Shown piece after piece: positions 17,783 to 25,685 of a stretch of 64,000 bases of DNA. Source of the DNA: Denitromonas sp. Its GTDB lineage: Bacteria > Pseudomonadota > Gammaproteobacteria > Burkholderiales > Rhodocyclaceae. The first letter of the stretch is position 1. Each line of letters starts with the position of its first letter. The notes beneath the pieces were generated by a model. It had not been told where the DNA came from and searched no databases. It saw nothing but the letters and a program-made list of their open reading frames with translations. The translations under genes were made by a program, and so were the position numbers. The DNA lies in contig NZ_JAUCBR010000004.1 in the NCBI RefSeq assembly GCF_034676725.1, positions 2,185,501 through 2,249,500 on the forward strand, given 5' to 3'.

Positions 17783-20049
17783 CAGAAGCTCAGCTTGGCT
17801 TCGACGTACAGCGTGCGCTGCGGCCACGGGTGGGCAACGAAGGCGTCGTCATTGAAGAGGTTGTCGATGCCCACGGCGAGGTGGCCGGTTTGGGTGACGC
17901 GGTACGTGGCTTTGAGATCGACAAACAGGTAGTCGTCCTGCGCGCCGTACACATTGCTTTCCTTGTCCGAGTTGTCGAGGTTGCCATAGCTGTTGCTGGC
18001 GTAGCGCAGGCCGAGCGAGGTGTCGAGCTTGTCGCCGGCGTGCCAGGTGGCGAGCAGGTTGGCGCGCCAGCGCGGCATGCGCGGGAAAACCTTGCCCTCG
18101 GTGCTCGGATCGGCGCTGTTCTTGACGATCTTGCTGTCGGTCCAGGTGATGTTGGCGTTGAGGTCGACCGGCAGGGCGAAAACGCGGTTTTGCTGCAGCA
18201 CCAGCTCGAGGCCGGTGGTGCGGACCTTGTTGACCGGCAGGAAGGTGCTCACGCTGTTGATGACGTCGGTCTGGCTCCAGATCGCGTCCTTGACGTTTTC
18301 GTGGAACAGGTTGGCGCGCACGAAGCCGTTGGCGATCAGGCGCTCGACCATGAAGTTGTGATGGATGCCGACCTCGGGGCGCAGATGCGCGTTGGCGATC
18401 GTGCTGCTGTTGATCTTCTCTTCGTTGCTGAACAGCTCCTCGACAATCGGGAAGCGGTAGGCGCGGCCGATCGAGTAGCGCAGCTGCCACGCGTCGGCGG
18501 GCTGGAAGCCGAGCGAGAACTTGGGCGAAAAACCGGTGGCGTCGCGGTCTTCGAAGTCGAGCAGGGCGGCGGTCTTGTGCTTGTAGTAGAACCCGTCATA
18601 GGTCTGCCACTGCTCGTAGCGCGCGCCGACGGCCACATCCCACTGCGGTGCAAAGTCCCAGCCCCATTGGCCGAAGATGGCGTGGGTGCGGGTCTTGCCG
18701 CCGGTGGTCTGGTTGTGCACCGACTTGGCGCCGACGGTGTAGTCGGTCGAGTCGTAGCTGTCGATGGCCAGGCTGTTGCGGTCGAAGTGGTAGCCGGTGA
18801 CAAAGTTCATGTCCTCGCGACCGGCAAAGCGCTGGGTGCGCGCCTTCACATCCAGCGACAGCCAGCCGGTGTCTTCATAGTCCGACACCGAGCCGGCGGT
18901 GGTGTAGGTCGGGTCGTCGGGGTTCTTGTTCGAGCTGCGGGTGTGATCCTTGAGTACGTCGAAGTGGCTCAGGTTCGTTTCCAGCGTCCAGCCGCTGTGG
19001 CCGAGCGGGCCTTCCAGACCGACGCCGAGCTGCAGGGTCTGGCGGATCTGGTCGCTGACCGCGAAGTGGCTGGAACTCACATTGAAGCCGGCGCCGTTAT
19101 AGACGGCGTTGCCGCTCCAGATCGTGTTGCCGGCGGCGTCACGCAGGTAGTTAGTGGGGCGGGTGCGCCAGTCGCGGTCTTCATAGGCGACGGTGGCGGT
19201 GGCCTGCCATTGGCCCAGCGTGTAGCCGAGCTTGAACTTGGTCAGATCGGTGAGAGTGGCGGCCGGGCCGGAGTCGCCCACCCAGATCACATCGCTGCTC
19301 TGGCTGTCACGGCCACGGATGGCGCCATCGGTGATGACGGTGGCGCCGCCGGCCGGCGTACCCACGCTGCGGCTGCGGAAGGTCTGTGGCTGGCCCTTGT
19401 TTTCGAGGTGGTTGTGAAACACGAACAGGCGCAGGTCGCCGAATGCGTCGCCAAAGGCGAGGTACTCACGATGGCCCGAGTAAATCTGGTCGGCGCCGAG
19501 GTGGTCGAACTGCTGGTGGAAGCTCGCCGCTTCGGCATGCAGCACGCGCTCGGTCGGCATCTTGGTCTTCATGTTGACCACGCCGCCCATGGCATTGCCG
19601 CTGTACTCGGCCGAGAAGGGGCCGTAGATGACCTCCGCCGATTCGAGCTCGTCGGCCGCCACCAGACCCCAGCGCGGCGCGCCCGACCAGCGGGTTTCGA
19701 GCAGCGAGTGCAGCGGCATGCCGTCGGCGAAGACCATGGTGCGCGCGGTCTGGAACATGTTGGCGCCACGCATGGCCACCGTGCCGTTCGAGTCGCCGAT
19801 GTAGCGCTTGCGCACCACCATGCTCGGCTCGTACTTGAACACATCCTCCACCGAGGTGGCGTTGACCTGCTCGGCCTTCTCCGCCGTCACCACCGTCGAC
19901 GGGCTGGTGAAGTGGGTCGGGATCTCGGCCGGGGCGTTGACCCGCACGGTGCTGAGCTGCGGCGTATCGTCGGCGCTCGTGTGCGGGGCGAAGGCGGTGA
20001 GCAGGGCGGCGGCGAGTGGCTGCAAGCGGACGAGCGGACGGCGAAGCAT
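17782..20049 (-). CDS. TonB-dependent outer membrane receptor
   Basis: 755 aa. Signal peptide at 1-27, a TonB-box-like stretch (QLSTVRVNA), plug domain about 40-165 (EPSMVVRKRYIGD, MRGANMFQT, ESAEVIYGPFSAEYSGNAMGGVVN) and a 22-strand-type β-barrel ending in the terminal Phe (TLYVEAKLSF). Imports a scarce ligand (metal chelate, cofactor or sugar) using TonB energy. Start at 20049 chosen from AGGAA 7-8 bases upstream and the signal peptide. First gene of a coupled three-gene operon with a BNR propeller and a thioredoxin-like protein, a combination that does not match a standard siderophore locus. The ligand is unknown. Confidence 0.9.
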   Translation of the reverse strand: MLRRPLVRLQPLAAALLTAFAPHTSADDTPQLSTVRVNAPAEIPTHFTSPSTVVTAEKAEQVNATSVEDVFKYEPSMVVRKRYIGDSNGTVAMRGANMFQTARTMVFADGMPLHSLLETRWSGAPRWGLVAADELESAEVIYGPFSAEYSGNAMGGVVNMKTKMPTERVLHAEAASFHQQFDHLGADQIYSGHREYLAFGDAFGDLRLFVFHNHLENKGQPQTFRSRSVGTPAGGATVITDGAIRGRDSQSSDVIWVGDSGPAATLTDLTKFKLGYTLGQWQATATVAYEDRDWRTRPTNYLRDAAGNTIWSGNAVYNGAGFNVSSSHFAVSDQIRQTLQLGVGLEGPLGHSGWTLETNLSHFDVLKDHTRSSNKNPDDPTYTTAGSVSDYEDTGWLSLDVKARTQRFAGREDMNFVTGYHFDRNSLAIDSYDSTDYTVGAKSVHNQTTGGKTRTHAIFGQWGWDFAPQWDVAVGARYEQWQTYDGFYYKHKTAALLDFEDRDATGFSPKFSLGFQPADAWQLRYSIGRAYRFPIVEELFSNEEKINSSTIANAHLRPEVGIHHNFMVERLIANGFVRANLFHENVKDAIWSQTDVINSVSTFLPVNKVRTTGLELVLQQNRVFALPVDLNANITWTDSKIVKNSADPSTEGKVFPRMPRWRANLLATWHAGDKLDTSLGLRYASNSYGNLDNSDKESNVYGAQDDYLFVDLKATYRVTQTGHLAVGIDNLFNDDAFVAHPWPQRTLYVEAKLSF

Positions 20050-20269
20050 GGCGGCATTCCTGGTGCAAAGGGGAGTCGGTCGCGCTGAGGACAACGCATG
20101 GCGGCGGCGACTATATGACGGTCCTGGCTGGAAGTTCCGCCCCTGCGGCGCCACGTCGCACCGCCCCGGATGCATGGCCATTTCTGCGTAGATGCCTGAT
20201 CTGAAAAGAAATCGGGCGCCTCCTGAGAGGCGCCCGATGCGTGGGGTGAGACCTTGTGTCGCAGGTATA
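20050..20269. other. Non-coding region between TonB receptor and island edge
   Basis: 220 bases with no supportable gene. They hold the 5' region of the TonB receptor gene and the terminator at 20211-20238. No clear promoter or Fur-type operator was recognised. Confidence 0.5.
20211..20238 (-). terminator. Rho-independent terminator beyond the truncated BI-1 copy
   Basis: Twelve-base perfect stem (ATCGGGCGCCTC with its complement) and a CTGA loop; on the minus strand it is followed by TTTCTTTT. It is positioned as the terminator of the partial Bax inhibitor-1 gene copy at 20270-20377, and its sequence differs from the terminator after the intact gene. Confidence 0.8.
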
Positions 20270-20377
20270 TCAGTCGTCGTTCATGAAGCCCAGCAGGTGC
20301 AGCAGGCTGGTGAAGAGGTTGAAGATCGACACGAACAGCGTCACGGTGGCCATGATGTAGTTGGTTTCGCCGCCGTG
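20270..20377 (-). pseudogene. Truncated 3' end of a Bax inhibitor-1/YccA gene (left island boundary)
   Basis: 108 bases encode the last 35 residues (HGGETNYIM ... LLGFMNDD) of the same protein as the intact gene at 28448-29125. The DNA copies differ at only three positions, all silent. There is no start or 5' portion: homology stops abruptly at 20377, next to an inverted repeat. Same orientation as the intact gene, so the two copies form direct repeats around the T6SS cargo island. Confidence 0.9.
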
Positions 20378-20380
20378 ACG

Positions 20381-20419
20381 CCTGGCGGAACTCCGCGGTC
20401 GATATGGGATTCCGCCAGG
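20381..20419. repeat. Inverted repeat at the island's left junction
   Basis: Perfect 10-base arms CCTGGCGGAA (20381-20390) and TTCCGCCAGG (20410-20419) with a 19-base spacer. It starts four bases after the Bax inhibitor-1 homology ends. It could be a recombination site, a REP-type element or a recognition end of the inserted DNA. I found no second copy in the window by eye. Confidence 0.6.
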
Positions 20420-20451
20420 GGCAGACGCAACAGCCTGACAGGCCTGCCGCT

Positions 20452-20479
20452 TTATTGATGCCAATGTCGTATGTACAAT
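20452..20479 (+). promoter_or_regulatory. Possible σ70 promoter for vgrG
   Basis: TTATTG (20452-20457), a 16-base spacer and TACAAT (20474-20479), about 29 bases before the vgrG ATG. This is an AT-rich patch in GC-rich surroundings. A reasonable match but not a consensus one. Confidence 0.35.
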
Positions 20480-20507
20480 GAGTGCCCGCTGATCTCAGGG
20501 CGCCCTC

Positions 20508-23381
20508 ATGTTTTCGTCGTTCACCTCCGACACCCGCCTGTTCGCGCTGACCTGGCGCGACGCCCCGTTTGATCTTCCGGTGGAGGCCTGGTGGGGGTCG
20601 GAGGCGGCCTCGGCGGGGTTCGAACTGGTGGTCGATCTGCTCTCGACCGACGCCTTCATCGAGCTCAAATCCATGATGGGCCAGGCGGTGACGCTGCACA
20701 GCACGCTGTCCGATGGCAGCCGTGCCGATCGCTCTGCCCTGGTGCGCGCCGCACTCAAGCTCGGCGCCGACGGCGGCTTCTGCCGCTACCGCCTCACGCT
20801 GGTGCCGTGGACCTGGCTGCTCTCGCGGGGGCGCCACAACCGCGTCTTCCAGGACAAATCCGTCATCGACATCGTCGAGGCGGTGTTCGCCGACTACCCC
20901 GAGCATGCCGCCTGGCACTGGAGCGAGGAGGTGGCCGAGTTTCTCGCCGAGGCGCGAGCGCGCAGCTACTGCGTGCAGTACGGCGAGTCCGACTATGCCT
21001 TCGTCTCGCGCCTGCTGGCCGAAGAGGGCATCGGCTGGTGCATCGAGCAAGACACCGCCGCCCCGGCCGGCCACCGCATGCGCCTGTTCGCCGACAGCAT
21101 GCGCTGGCCGGAAGATGTGGCCTCCGAACACGCCAACGGCGGGCGCGGCATCCGCTTTCACCGCGCCGACTCGCAGGAAGACCAGGATGCGGTCGTCGCT
21201 TTTGGCGCCCATCGCCGTCTGCAGCCAGCCATCGGTACCGTGCTCAGCTACGACTACAAGGCCAAGCGCGCCGTCACCGCCCGCGTGCCCACCGCGCTGG
21301 CCGTCGGCGGCGAGCACGCCCCCGCGCTCGAGCGCTATGACGACGCCGGCCTCTACGCCTTCGCCACCACCACCGAGGCCGAGCGCTATCAACGCCTGAT
21401 GATGGAGGCGCTCGAAGCGCGCCACACCACCTTCGTCGGCCGCGGCACGGTGCGCAGCTTCCGCCCCGGCACCGCCTTCGACCTGCTCGACGCCCCGCAC
21501 GACACCACCGACCCGGCCTCGGCCGAACCGCCACGGCTGAGCCTGCTCGAACTCACCCATGTGGGCATCAACAACCTGAGCGGCGAGGCCATCGCCACCA
21601 TCGCCGCCCGCCTCGGCGCCGACGAGCTGAGCCTCGAGGACACGCACGAGCCCGCCCTCGACCCCATCGCCCCACAGCGCGCCCCGCACACCCTCCCCGC
21701 CGAGTTGCTGGCGCTGGCCGCCGAGCGCGGCTACGCCAACGCCTTCACCGCCCAATCGGCCACGCTGGCGTGGCGAGCGCAACTGGCCGACGCCACCGGC
21801 GCACGCCTCAACCCCCGCCCCACCGTCGGCGGGCCAATGAGCGCCATCGTCGTCGGCCCGCAGGGCGAGACCCGCCCCAACGGCGCCGACGAGATCTGGT
21901 GCGATGCGCTCGGGCGGGTCAAGATTCGCTTCCACTGGCAGCAGGGCCACACCGCAGACGATCGCAGCAGCTGCTGGGTGCGCGTGGCCACCCGCCAGGC
22001 CGGCCCCGGCATGGGCTGGCAGGCGCTGCCACGCATCGGCCAGGAGGTGCTGGTCACCTTCCTCGGCGGCGACATCGACCGCCCGGTGGTGCTCGGCGCG
22101 CTCTACAACGGCCGGGGCGAAGGCGGCATCACGCCCACCCCCGGCGGCGCCGACGCCAATCCGGCCGATCGCTCAGTCTTCGATCAAGCCACCGATCACG
22201 CCCCGGCCGCACAAGGCAATCTGGCCGGCGGCCACAGCCCCGCCTGGCACGGCGCCGCCGCCAACGAACACCAACACAGCGCTGCGCTCAGTGGCTTCAA
22301 GAGCAAGGAATTCGGCGCCCACGGCCGCTTCGCCGGCCACAATCAGCTCGTCTTCGACGACACCGACAACCAGCTGCGCGCCGCCGTGCACAGCACCCAG
22401 TACGCCTCACAGCTCAACCTCGGCCACCTCATCCACCAGGCCGACAACTACCGCGGCAGCTTCCGCGGCACCGGCGCCGAGCTGCGCACCGATGCCTGGG
22501 GCGCGCTGCGCGGCGGCCGCGGCATCACCCTGAGCACCTGGGCGCAACATACCGATGCCGAACCGGCCGGCGACATGGCCCCCGCCGCCGCCCTGCTCGG
22601 GCAGGCCGACGCCCTCGCCCAAACCCTCTCCAAGGCCGCCACCACCCATCAAACCGTGCAGCTCGCCGCCGCCATCGGCAGCACCGGCCCCAACCAGAGC
22701 ACTCTCGACCCGAACGCCGCCCCGCTCAAAGCCCTGCACACCATCGCCCGCGGCATGGTCGATGGCGCCGACTTCGACACCGCGCTGGCCGACGCCAACC
22801 AGAAGACCACCACCACCGCCGGCAAGCTCCCCCAGCTCACCGATGCCGCCATCATCCAGGCCGCCCGCGCCGGCCTCGGCCTCGTCGCCGGCGGACACAT
22901 CCAGCTGAGCAACGGCGAGACCATCAGCCTCATCAGCGGCGAAGACACCAACCTCGCCGTCGCCGGCCGCGCCCGCCTCCACACCGGCCAGGCCATCGGC
23001 CTGCTCGCCGGCGCCATCAGCCCCGGCGCAGGGGGCGCCGGCATCACCCTGATCGCCGCCAAAGACGACATCGAGATGCAGGCCCAAAGCGACGAAATGG
23101 CCTTCCAGGCCAAAGACGATCTCGACCTCGTCTCGATCACCGAACACATCGACTTCGCCGCCGGCAAACGCATCGTGCTCGCCACCGAGGGCGGGGCGAG
23201 CATCACGATTGACGGCGGGATCACGGTCGAGTGCCCGGGGACGATTACGGTGCATGCGAGCAAGAAGAGTTTTGCGGGGCCGACCCGCGGCGACTACGGA
23301 CTGCCGGGCTTCCCGAAGACCGTATGCGTCGAATGCCTTCTAAGCGCTCGTGCCTCGGGAGCGCCGTATGCAGTGCGTTGA
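20508..23381 (+). CDS. vgrG: Type VI secretion spike protein VgrG with DUF2345 extension
   Basis: 957 aa. Residues about 1-380 are the gp27-like base (VFQDKSVIDIVEAVF, SYCVQYGESDYAFVSRLLAEEGIGW), about 440-530 the gp5/OB segment (DEIWCDALGRVKIRFHW, SCWVRVATRQAGPGMGW), and about 690-920 a repetitive β-helix including DUF2345. It forms the trimeric tip of the T6SS tube and carries the downstream effector. No toxic domain is evident after the β-helix (the end is about 20 Cys-containing residues). No tss structural genes are nearby, so it is an orphan vgrG served by machinery elsewhere. Its stop overlaps the DUF4123 gene by 14 bases. A likely promoter lies just upstream. Confidence 0.95.
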   Translation: MFSSFTSDTRLFALTWRDAPFDLPVEAWWGSEAASAGFELVVDLLSTDAFIELKSMMGQAVTLHSTLSDGSRADRSALVRAALKLGADGGFCRYRLTLVPWTWLLSRGRHNRVFQDKSVIDIVEAVFADYPEHAAWHWSEEVAEFLAEARARSYCVQYGESDYAFVSRLLAEEGIGWCIEQDTAAPAGHRMRLFADSMRWPEDVASEHANGGRGIRFHRADSQEDQDAVVAFGAHRRLQPAIGTVLSYDYKAKRAVTARVPTALAVGGEHAPALERYDDAGLYAFATTTEAERYQRLMMEALEARHTTFVGRGTVRSFRPGTAFDLLDAPHDTTDPASAEPPRLSLLELTHVGINNLSGEAIATIAARLGADELSLEDTHEPALDPIAPQRAPHTLPAELLALAAERGYANAFTAQSATLAWRAQLADATGARLNPRPTVGGPMSAIVVGPQGETRPNGADEIWCDALGRVKIRFHWQQGHTADDRSSCWVRVATRQAGPGMGWQALPRIGQEVLVTFLGGDIDRPVVLGALYNGRGEGGITPTPGGADANPADRSVFDQATDHAPAAQGNLAGGHSPAWHGAAANEHQHSAALSGFKSKEFGAHGRFAGHNQLVFDDTDNQLRAAVHSTQYASQLNLGHLIHQADNYRGSFRGTGAELRTDAWGALRGGRGITLSTWAQHTDAEPAGDMAPAAALLGQADALAQTLSKAATTHQTVQLAAAIGSTGPNQSTLDPNAAPLKALHTIARGMVDGADFDTALADANQKTTTTAGKLPQLTDAAIIQAARAGLGLVAGGHIQLSNGETISLISGEDTNLAVAGRARLHTGQAIGLLAGAISPGAGGAGITLIAAKDDIEMQAQSDEMAFQAKDDLDLVSITEHIDFAAGKRIVLATEGGASITIDGGITVECPGTITVHASKKSFAGPTRGDYGLPGFPKTVCVECLLSARASGAPYAVR

Positions 23382-24267
23382 ACCGGTGCAGTTCGCTCAT
23401 TGGGTCGCCGAAGAAATTCGCACGCCGGTTCGGGCGGGTGTGCACCGCTACCTCTTCATTGATCTGTCCGCCATGCACGACAGTGGTGAGGCGAGTCGGT
23501 TCGCGCGCGTTGGGCCGGCGGTCGATGTGCTGCGCCTGCAGGCGCCTGATTGGTCTGAAGGCGCCGCGCCGGTGCTGATCGACCTCACTCTGGTGCGATC
23601 CGATACCCCGCCAGCAAGTACGCTCAGGCGCGTGCTGTCGCGCTGGGCCAGCGCCAGTTTTGCGGCGTTCCTCGAGAGCGGCCTGCCGCTCGAAACCCTG
23701 GCGGCGCGGCTCAATCAGCGGATGGAGGCGACGCTCGACGACGGCACTGACGTCCTCTGGCGGTTGTTTGATTGCCGAGTTTTTGAGGCTTTGCTCGATG
23801 TGCTTGATCCCGCCCAGCGTGCCATCGTGTTTTCCGGCATATCACGGTGGGCGTTTCAACAGCGCGACGGCACGGTAGGCATTCCACATCACACCGTGGC
23901 ACCTCCAGGCGACACGCTGGCCGATACCGCGCCCTTGTCACTCACCGAGGCTCAGCAAATCGCGCTTGCCACTGCAATGGAGCCGGACAGCATCATCGAC
24001 CTGATGCTTCGCCATGGATCGCCTCGTCTCGCGAGTCTGCGCCCGCACGAGCAGTATGCAAGAATCCGCCAGGCACTCGACAGTGCACGTGCTTATGGCA
24101 TTTTTGATGCGCCCGATCAGGCAGCCTGGTGCAGTCTGGACCTGGCCTTGGGTGCCGACTTTCACGCGCAGTCGCCATGGGTGGAGCGCCTGAACGAGAT
24201 CAAGGAAAAGCGAATGACTTTTTCGCAAGCGCTCGACCGCGCCGTGCAAGATGAGAGTGCGCCATGA
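23368..24267 (+). CDS. DUF4123-domain T6SS effector adaptor
   Basis: 299 aa. The N-terminal half (about 15-140, HRYLFIDLSAMHD, then RVLSRWASASFAAFLESGL) matches DUF4123 adaptor/chaperone proteins (Tap-1/TEC type), which load a specific effector onto the VgrG encoded beside them. The C-terminal half is helical, ending with EIKEKRMTFSQAL. ATG at 23368 was preferred over GTG at 23350 because GGGAG lies 6 bases upstream; it overlaps vgrG. Position between vgrG and the lipase effector supports the adaptor role. Confidence 0.85.
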   Translation: MQCVEPVQFAHWVAEEIRTPVRAGVHRYLFIDLSAMHDSGEASRFARVGPAVDVLRLQAPDWSEGAAPVLIDLTLVRSDTPPASTLRRVLSRWASASFAAFLESGLPLETLAARLNQRMEATLDDGTDVLWRLFDCRVFEALLDVLDPAQRAIVFSGISRWAFQQRDGTVGIPHHTVAPPGDTLADTAPLSLTEAQQIALATAMEPDSIIDLMLRHGSPRLASLRPHEQYARIRQALDSARAYGIFDAPDQAAWCSLDLALGADFHAQSPWVERLNEIKEKRMTFSQALDRAVQDESAP

Positions 24268-24349
24268 TTGCCGGCCAGCCGACAATTTACAGCCATGACA
24301 CTTTCAAGGCGCAAGCGAACTCCCCCTTCGGTTCACGGAACCTAAGCAA

Positions 24350-24916
24350 ATGACAATGCATAGAACGCGGCATCTGCCATGGCAGCGCTGGTTGATGCAA
24401 ACAGCGGCCCTGGTCTCAGCGATTTTATTGCTCGGCGGATGCAACGCACCGCCGCCCCCGGCCACTCCGGCGGCAAGCGCGGAGGATTTGCCGCCCATGC
24501 GCGAGCATGGCGTGACGATCTATGGGTACAACTACACCAACCGGGCCTTTGGCTCGTTCGAGGTGAATGGTCATGGGGGAGGCCCTGTTTCGGTGAGTAC
24601 GCCGACCGCGGGGGGAGGTAGTCACACCTGCTGCGGCAGCGTGTTTGCGCCGACAACTTTTCCGACTCCCTACACGATCAAGTGGACGCAAGAGGGCGAC
24701 ATCTGGTGCGAACAGACGGTGATGCTGCCTCCGGTTCAGGTGCTTGAGCCGAAGTACCTTGAAGTGCACTTTTACCCTGACGGACACATCGAACTCGCGG
24801 CGACGGAGGACTTTTCTGAGCCGCGCTTGAAGTTAGAACGGGCAGAGTGGTTTCGGCGGAACGCTGATGTGAATAGGAATCCAGTAGTGGTCGGTGAGTT
24901 CGACGAGATGCCGTAA
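24350..24916 (+). CDS. DUF3304 lipoprotein, candidate T6SS lipase immunity protein (copy 1)
   Basis: 188 aa. Signal peptide with lipobox LLGGC (lipidated Cys31), a Pro-rich linker, then a DUF3304-type domain (GVTIYGYNYTNRAFGSFEVN, CCGSVF, IKWTQEGDIWCEQ). Predicted lipoprotein facing the periplasm. DUF3304 lipoproteins are found with T6SS phospholipase effectors, where they act as immunity proteins, so that role is inferred here. It is closely similar to the second copy at 25107-25685. Its last base shares the ATG (24916) of a decayed copy of the effector gene. The start could also be the ATG at 24356; no strong ribosome site was seen. Confidence 0.8.
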   Translation: MTMHRTRHLPWQRWLMQTAALVSAILLLGGCNAPPPPATPAASAEDLPPMREHGVTIYGYNYTNRAFGSFEVNGHGGGPVSVSTPTAGGGSHTCCGSVFAPTTFPTPYTIKWTQEGDIWCEQTVMLPPVQVLEPKYLEVHFYPDGHIELAATEDFSEPRLKLERAEWFRRNADVNRNPVVVGEFDEMP

Positions 24917-25080
24917 TGGTTACTACTAAGCACAATCACACCCCCCTGACTCAACGCGAAGGGGCGCTTGCCTTTGCCGCCGCCGGTACGCGCATCGATG
25001 CCGCTGGCACCGAGCCGGCGATACAAGCTTCGCAATTCCTTACCCCGTCGGGAGTGTGCTCGACGGGTGCGTATTTTTCC
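24916..25080 (+). pseudogene. Remnant of a duplicated DUF2235 effector gene
   Basis: The first 37 codons (24916 to about 25022) match the N-terminus of the intact effector at 25672: M-x-TTKHNHTPLTQREGALAF in both. The match then breaks; a short stretch at about 25031-25064 resembles the intact gene near 26592-26631 (RNS...P, V/DSVLDG) but in a shifted frame. The open frame runs on to 25116 without further homology. This fits a duplicate effector gene that lost most of its middle and its 3' end. Confidence 0.75.
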
Positions 25081-25106
25081 GCGTTTGATCGGCACGAGGT
25101 TGTGAC

Positions 25107-25685
25107 ATGGCATTGAGTGAAAAACGGCATCCGCCGACGCGACGTTGGCTGATACAAGCAGCGGCTTTGGTCTCAACGATTTTAGTGCTCGGCGGATGCA
25201 ATGCGCCGCCGCCCCCGGCCGCAGCGGCGGCAAGGGCGGAGGAGTTGCCGCCGATGCGCGAGCATGGCGTGACGATCTATGGGTACAACTACACCAACCG
25301 GGCCTTTGGCTCGTTCGAGGTGAATGGCCATGGTGGAGGCGACCTCTCGGTGAGTACGCCGACTGCGGGCGGGGGGAAACACACTTGCTGCGGCAGCGTG
25401 TTTGCGCCGACAAGTTTTCCGATTCCCTACACGGTCAAGTGGACGCAGGAGGACGACATCTGGTGCGAGCAGACGGTGGTTTTGCCCCCGGTTCAGGTGC
25501 TTGAGCCGAAGTATCTCGAAGTGCACTTTTACCCTGACGGACATATCGAACTTGCAGTGACGGAGGATTTTTCCGAACCGAGATTGCAGTTGGAACGGGC
25601 AGGGCGATTTATTCGGTATGCCGACGGAGCAAAAAACCAAATCGTGATTCACGAATCGACCAAGTGTCGCGATGGCTACTACTAA
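25107..25685 (+). CDS. DUF3304 lipoprotein, candidate T6SS lipase immunity protein (copy 2)
   Basis: 192 aa, lipobox VLGGC with Cys31, and the same domain as copy 1; most of the mature region is identical, with differences clustered at the signal peptide and in the last 30 residues. GAGG lies about 7 bases before ATG 25107. It overlaps the intact effector ATG by 14 bases, the typical layout of an immunity-effector pair with coupled translation. Divergence at the C-terminus could mean that the two copies protect against different effector variants. Confidence 0.82.
   Translation: MALSEKRHPPTRRWLIQAAALVSTILVLGGCNAPPPPAAAAARAEELPPMREHGVTIYGYNYTNRAFGSFEVNGHGGGDLSVSTPTAGGGKHTCCGSVFAPTSFPIPYTVKWTQEDDIWCEQTVVLPPVQVLEPKYLEVHFYPDGHIELAVTEDFSEPRLQLERAGRFIRYADGAKNQIVIHESTKCRDGYY

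Noticed and set aside
20270..20464. 64-residue frame fusing the truncated Bax inhibitor-1 end to upstream sequence
   Set aside because: It has no plausible ribosome site and its first part is unrelated sequence; treated as a gene remnant.
25044..25080. Possible terminator (7-bp stem then TATTTTT) in the effector remnant
   Set aside because: The stem overlaps a stretch resembling effector coding sequence and has a ten-base loop, so it may be chance.
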